A model generated the notes under the pieces. That model was given only the letters and a program-made list of their open reading frames with translations. It was not told where the DNA came from and did no database searches. A program made the position numbers and the translations under genes. A stretch of DNA of 64,000 bases from Pseudaminobacter sp040049255 (GTDB lineage Bacteria; Pseudomonadota; Alphaproteobacteria; Rhizobiales; Rhizobiaceae), in assembly GCF_040049255.1 (NCBI RefSeq), contig NZ_JBDZDR010000010.1, positions 65,890 to 129,889 on the forward strand, read 5' to 3'. Position 1 is the first letter of the stretch. Every line of letters begins with the position of its first letter. Shown one piece after another: positions 61,901 through 64,000 of this stretch.

Positions 61901-63753
61901 TCGACCGGTCCCTTGAAAGCGTTCTCCAGTTCCATGTCGTGGATGAAAACGGGGCCGCTTGCGTCGTTCCCCACTTCGAAGGTGCGCTCGCTGATCACGC
62001 GGAAGCCGGCATTTTCCAGGATCGGGACGCGCCGCGACAGCGCCACCGGCGTGCCATGATGATAGATCTTCAGCGACGCCTGCTCCGGCGTCTGGCCATG
62101 GTCGCGGTAGAAGTCGACGGCGATCGGCTTGCCGGCGTCGATCGAGACGATCTGGCGCGCATCTGCCAGGGCCTGTTCGGGCGTGAAGCTGTTGCGGTAG
62201 CTTTCGGGGAACTGGCCCGCGACCCTCGCCAGCCCCGTATCGGTACCGGTCGCTGCCGCGGCCTCCACCAGCGCATCCTGCCAGGTGCGCACGATGTCGC
62301 GGATCGCCGCTTCGATCCTGGCCTGCTCGACCTCGGGCGTCTTGCCGCCTGAACGGCCGATGATGAAGTGAATGCGTGTCAGCCGGCCGTCCGGGAACGC
62401 CGGGTAAAAGGCTGAGACCCGACCTTCGAACACGGTCTTCAGATATGTGCCAATTTTTTCGCGAACGTCCGAATCGTAGCGGTCGCGCGGCACGAAAACG
62501 AGCACCGAAACGAAGCGGTCGAACTGATCTGCGCGCACCAGGGCGCGCACGCGCGGCCGCTCGGTCAGGCCCAGGATTGCCTCGGCGTTCCTGCTCAGGG
62601 TCGGGATCGAGGTCTGGAACAGCTCGTCGCGCGGATAGCTCTCCAGCACGTTCATCAGCGCCTTGCCGGAATGGTCGGCGGGGTCGAAGCCGGAAGCGTC
62701 GAGAACAGTCCGCGCCTTTGAGCGCAGATAGGGGATATTCATCACCGAGCGCGTATAGGCGGTCGAGGTGAACAGGCCGACGATGCGAAGCTCGCCGGCC
62801 AGCCTGCCCTTCTCGTCATAGGTCTTCACCCCGATGTAGTCGAGATAGGCGCGCCGGTGCACCACCGACTTTCCGTTGGCCTTGGTGACGATCAGCGGGT
62901 CCGGTCCGTGCAGGAAAGCCCGGATTTCCGGCGTGGTGATGCTGTCGCCGCCGGCGTCGCGCCGCAGCACCAGCACCTCGGGACTGGCGAGGATGCCGAG
63001 CCCGGGCTTGCCGGCCCGATCCAGAGTGCCGGTCCTCTCGCCACCCGTGTAGCGGAACTCACGCATTCCGAGGAAGGTGAAATTGTCATCGCGCAGCCAT
63101 TCGAGGAAGGCGATGGCCTCCGCCACCGCGTCCTTCTCCAGCGGCGTCTCGCCGCGGCGGAACTGCGAGATCGTATGATCTAGCAGCGCCAGCATCGGCT
63201 TCCAGTCGGTAACCGCCTTGCGCACCTGCGCCAGCACCTTGCGCAGCCGCTCCGCCAGCGCCGCCGCCTGCTCCTCGCCCAGCGCCTTCACATGGACATG
63301 CACGACGCTCAGCCGGTCGGCGCCACGGTCATCCTCATTATGCAGGCTGCTTTCGCCCAGCACCTCCTCGACACCGTCCGTGCCGTGCCGCACCAGCACG
63401 ATCGGGTGAGTGACGAGCGTCGGCTCGCCGACGCTGTCGTTGATCTCGCCGAGGATCGAATCGAACAGGAAGGGCATGTTGTCGTTGACGACCGTGATCA
63501 CTGTCAGGGGGCGACCGTCGAGCTGAACAACAGGATCGCGATCGATGGCGATCACCGTGTCGCCCTTGTGGTGCCCGGTGACGGCGCGTTCGGCCAGTCC
63601 CGCCGCCCGCGCAAGTACGGATGCATCATAGGCGGCGACGTCCTCGACCGGCGCGCGAAGCAACAGATAGTCGGCAAGCCTGCCCGTTCCCGGCGAACTT
63701 TTCGATGGAGAGGTCTTTGGGGCGGTCGACTTCGGATTGGCGCTGCCTGTCAT
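58966..63753 (-). CDS. gdhB: NAD-specific glutamate dehydrogenase, large (180 kDa) type
   Basis: The 1595-residue enzyme deaminates glutamate to 2-oxoglutarate and ammonium, using NAD. The catalytic core lies around residues 750-1150, with RGGLRWSDRAQDYRTEVLGLVKAQQVKNAVIVPVGAKGGF (substrate and catalytic Lys) and the NAD-binding VVGVGDMSGDVFGNGM. The long N-terminal part carries ACT-like regulatory domains and the C-terminal 400 residues are helical. GGGGGAG nine bases before the ATG fixes the start. Such enzymes serve glutamate catabolism and are often allosterically controlled. No frameshift was seen across the 4.8 kb gene. Confidence 0.97.
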   Translation of the reverse strand: MTGSANPKSTAPKTSPSKSSPGTGRLADYLLLRAPVEDVAAYDASVLARAAGLAERAVTGHHKGDTVIAIDRDPVVQLDGRPLTVITVVNDNMPFLFDSILGEINDSVGEPTLVTHPIVLVRHGTDGVEEVLGESSLHNEDDRGADRLSVVHVHVKALGEEQAAALAERLRKVLAQVRKAVTDWKPMLALLDHTISQFRRGETPLEKDAVAEAIAFLEWLRDDNFTFLGMREFRYTGGERTGTLDRAGKPGLGILASPEVLVLRRDAGGDSITTPEIRAFLHGPDPLIVTKANGKSVVHRRAYLDYIGVKTYDEKGRLAGELRIVGLFTSTAYTRSVMNIPYLRSKARTVLDASGFDPADHSGKALMNVLESYPRDELFQTSIPTLSRNAEAILGLTERPRVRALVRADQFDRFVSVLVFVPRDRYDSDVREKIGTYLKTVFEGRVSAFYPAFPDGRLTRIHFIIGRSGGKTPEVEQARIEAAIRDIVRTWQDALVEAAAATGTDTGLARVAGQFPESYRNSFTPEQALADARQIVSIDAGKPIAVDFYRDHGQTPEQASLKIYHHGTPVALSRRVPILENAGFRVISERTFEVGNDASGPVFIHDMELENAFKGPVDLSDDGALFEQVFLSVWRGDADNDGYNALAQTAALPPPAIGILRAYGRYLQQAGISQSQDFIAAALNRYPQIARALFELFVARFDPTAKDGDVTAMHIKASIKDALEQVPSIDDDTIIRRYLNLIVASVRTNYFVGDMKQEGQSLAIKLDSRAIDGLPEPRPWREIFVYGPEVEGVHLRFGPVARGGLRWSDRAQDYRTEVLGLVKAQQVKNAVIVPVGAKGGFYPKRLPVGGSRDAVFEAGKAAYVNFISSMLSVTDNIEGDQVVPPEGVTRRDGDDPYFVVAADKGTATFSDTANAISEAHGFWLDDAFASGGSAGYDHKKMGITARGAWEAVKRHFREMNRDIQTSPFTVVGVGDMSGDVFGNGMLLSQQTRLIAAFDHRDIFIDPDPDPAAAFAERKRLFALPRSSWQDYDKTRLSVGGIVVSRSQKSVTLPAPAAKAIGLARTTASPTEIISAILKAEVDLLWFGGIGTYVRGTGESNLEVGDRANDAIRVTAAEVRARVIGEGANLGVTQRARIEFGLRGGRCNSDAIDNSAGVNSSDLEVNIKIALASAMRKGALTRPTRNKLLAEMTDEVADLVLANNYQQTLALSLQRQRGLADIAHQGRFMNALEARGLLDRAVEFLPSAAALAEREARGEPLTRAELGVLLAYAKIVLFYDIVGSDLLNDPHFERDLMGYFPDLMTKKYADEIRAHRLRREIIARVLANDVVNRGGPSFVNRLQENTGCSAADVVRAFVGVREGFDLPTLYREIDALDNCIDGQVQLDLYQSVGRLIFVTTSWYLRNAAGEGPIDREIAALAEARRALEPRLAELLPAFSKARLAARRDDLVAAGAPQGLAERLALGDIAELIPDISLVAQAARSDLATAAKAFFAVSDAFRIARMEDAARAITPSDYYDELALSRATDTIDAARRRVAVAALAGFGAAADPVAAWLETGGGRVLRVRERLQGLTEGGDISVSRLTVASGLMSDLTG

Positions 63754-63884
63754 GATGATGAAACTCCCCCATCATTTCCTCACGCTGTCGCGGTCGAGGT
63801 TAACAGAAGAAGTGCATGCGACGCCACGATAACAGATCAAAAAGCGCATCTTCGAGAGGGCGCGCGGCGGGCTCCCAAACGCAA

Positions 63885-63911
63885 AAAGCCCCGGCTTTGG
63901 GCCGGGGCTTT
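63885..63911 (-). terminator. Terminator of the initiator tRNA gene
   Basis: A perfect 11-base stem (63885-63895 with 63901-63911, five-base loop). On the minus strand the 3' arm ends in TTT and continues TTG, so it is a compact terminator seven bases after the tRNA. The remaining bases to the GDH gene hold nothing else recognised. Confidence 0.88.
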
Positions 63912-63918
63912 CTGGGTC

Positions 63919-63995
<77 letters not shown>

Positions 63996-64000
63996 TCAAC

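Overview
This 64 kb window is high-GC, densely coded chromosomal DNA of an alphaproteobacterium. The gene content fits the order Hyphomicrobiales, most likely a Phyllobacteriaceae/Mesorhizobium-like relative. Supporting signs are an Omp2/RopA-type porin with the typical mature N-terminus, an Omp25/31-type outer-membrane protein, a fused PhaAB (Mrp) antiporter subunit, a 1152-residue pyruvate carboxylase, the 180 kDa NAD-glutamate dehydrogenase, an Ala/Lys-rich N-terminal extension on AtpD, Usg, and an initiator tRNA with an A-U pair in place of one of the usual three G-C pairs. The genus is inference; no 16S gene is present.

Layout. Bases 1-1.9 kb hold the end of a branched-chain amino acid (LIV) ABC operon: livF tail, a small membrane protein and a binding protein. 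Next come pyruvate carboxylase (2.0-5.5 kb) and a deoxyribose-type block, with a DeoR-family regulator divergent from deoC and an ALDH16-like two-domain aldehyde dehydrogenase (5.5-9.8 kb). After a Rieske/FAD reductase and a zinc alcohol dehydrogenase there is a complete six-gene Mrp/Pha cation-proton antiporter operon (12.8-18.8 kb, minus strand). Two outer-membrane proteins and a formaldehyde-activating-enzyme homologue follow (19-22.2 kb), then two small membrane proteins and a complete kdpFABCDE potassium-uptake operon (23.4-31.4 kb, minus strand).

The F1 ATP synthase operon atpHAGDC occupies 31.7-36.9 kb. Upstream of it lie a DUF4345-like membrane protein, a ParDE-type toxin-antitoxin pair and priA (37-40.5 kb). 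From 40.6 kb: a transaldolase-family gene, lptE and leuS, yggS, an orphan LIV-type binding protein, a DUF2235 hydrolase, usg and acetyl-CoA synthetase. The last part has an SDHAF4-like assembly factor, htpX-rsmB, a heparinase II/III protein, purH, an MFS protein, NAD-glutamate dehydrogenase and initiator tRNA-Met.

The genes are mainly core metabolism, energy and ion homeostasis. Mrp and Kdp together give monovalent cation and pH control. Pyc, AcsA and GDH feed and drain the TCA cycle. No prophage, insertion sequence or CRISPR array was seen.

The most unusual element is non-coding. Directly after acsA there is a structured RNA candidate (about 50697-50929). It has a 15-nt perfect complement of the 16S rRNA 3' end as Shine-Dalgarno for a tiny ORF, an upstream 9-nt segment that can pair with and hide it, further stems, and a strong terminator. 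Other notable items are a pair of inverted DnaA-box-like sites before the heparinase gene, a long inverted repeat after purH, a ParDE module beside the ATP synthase operon, and the ALDH16-like enzyme next to deoC.
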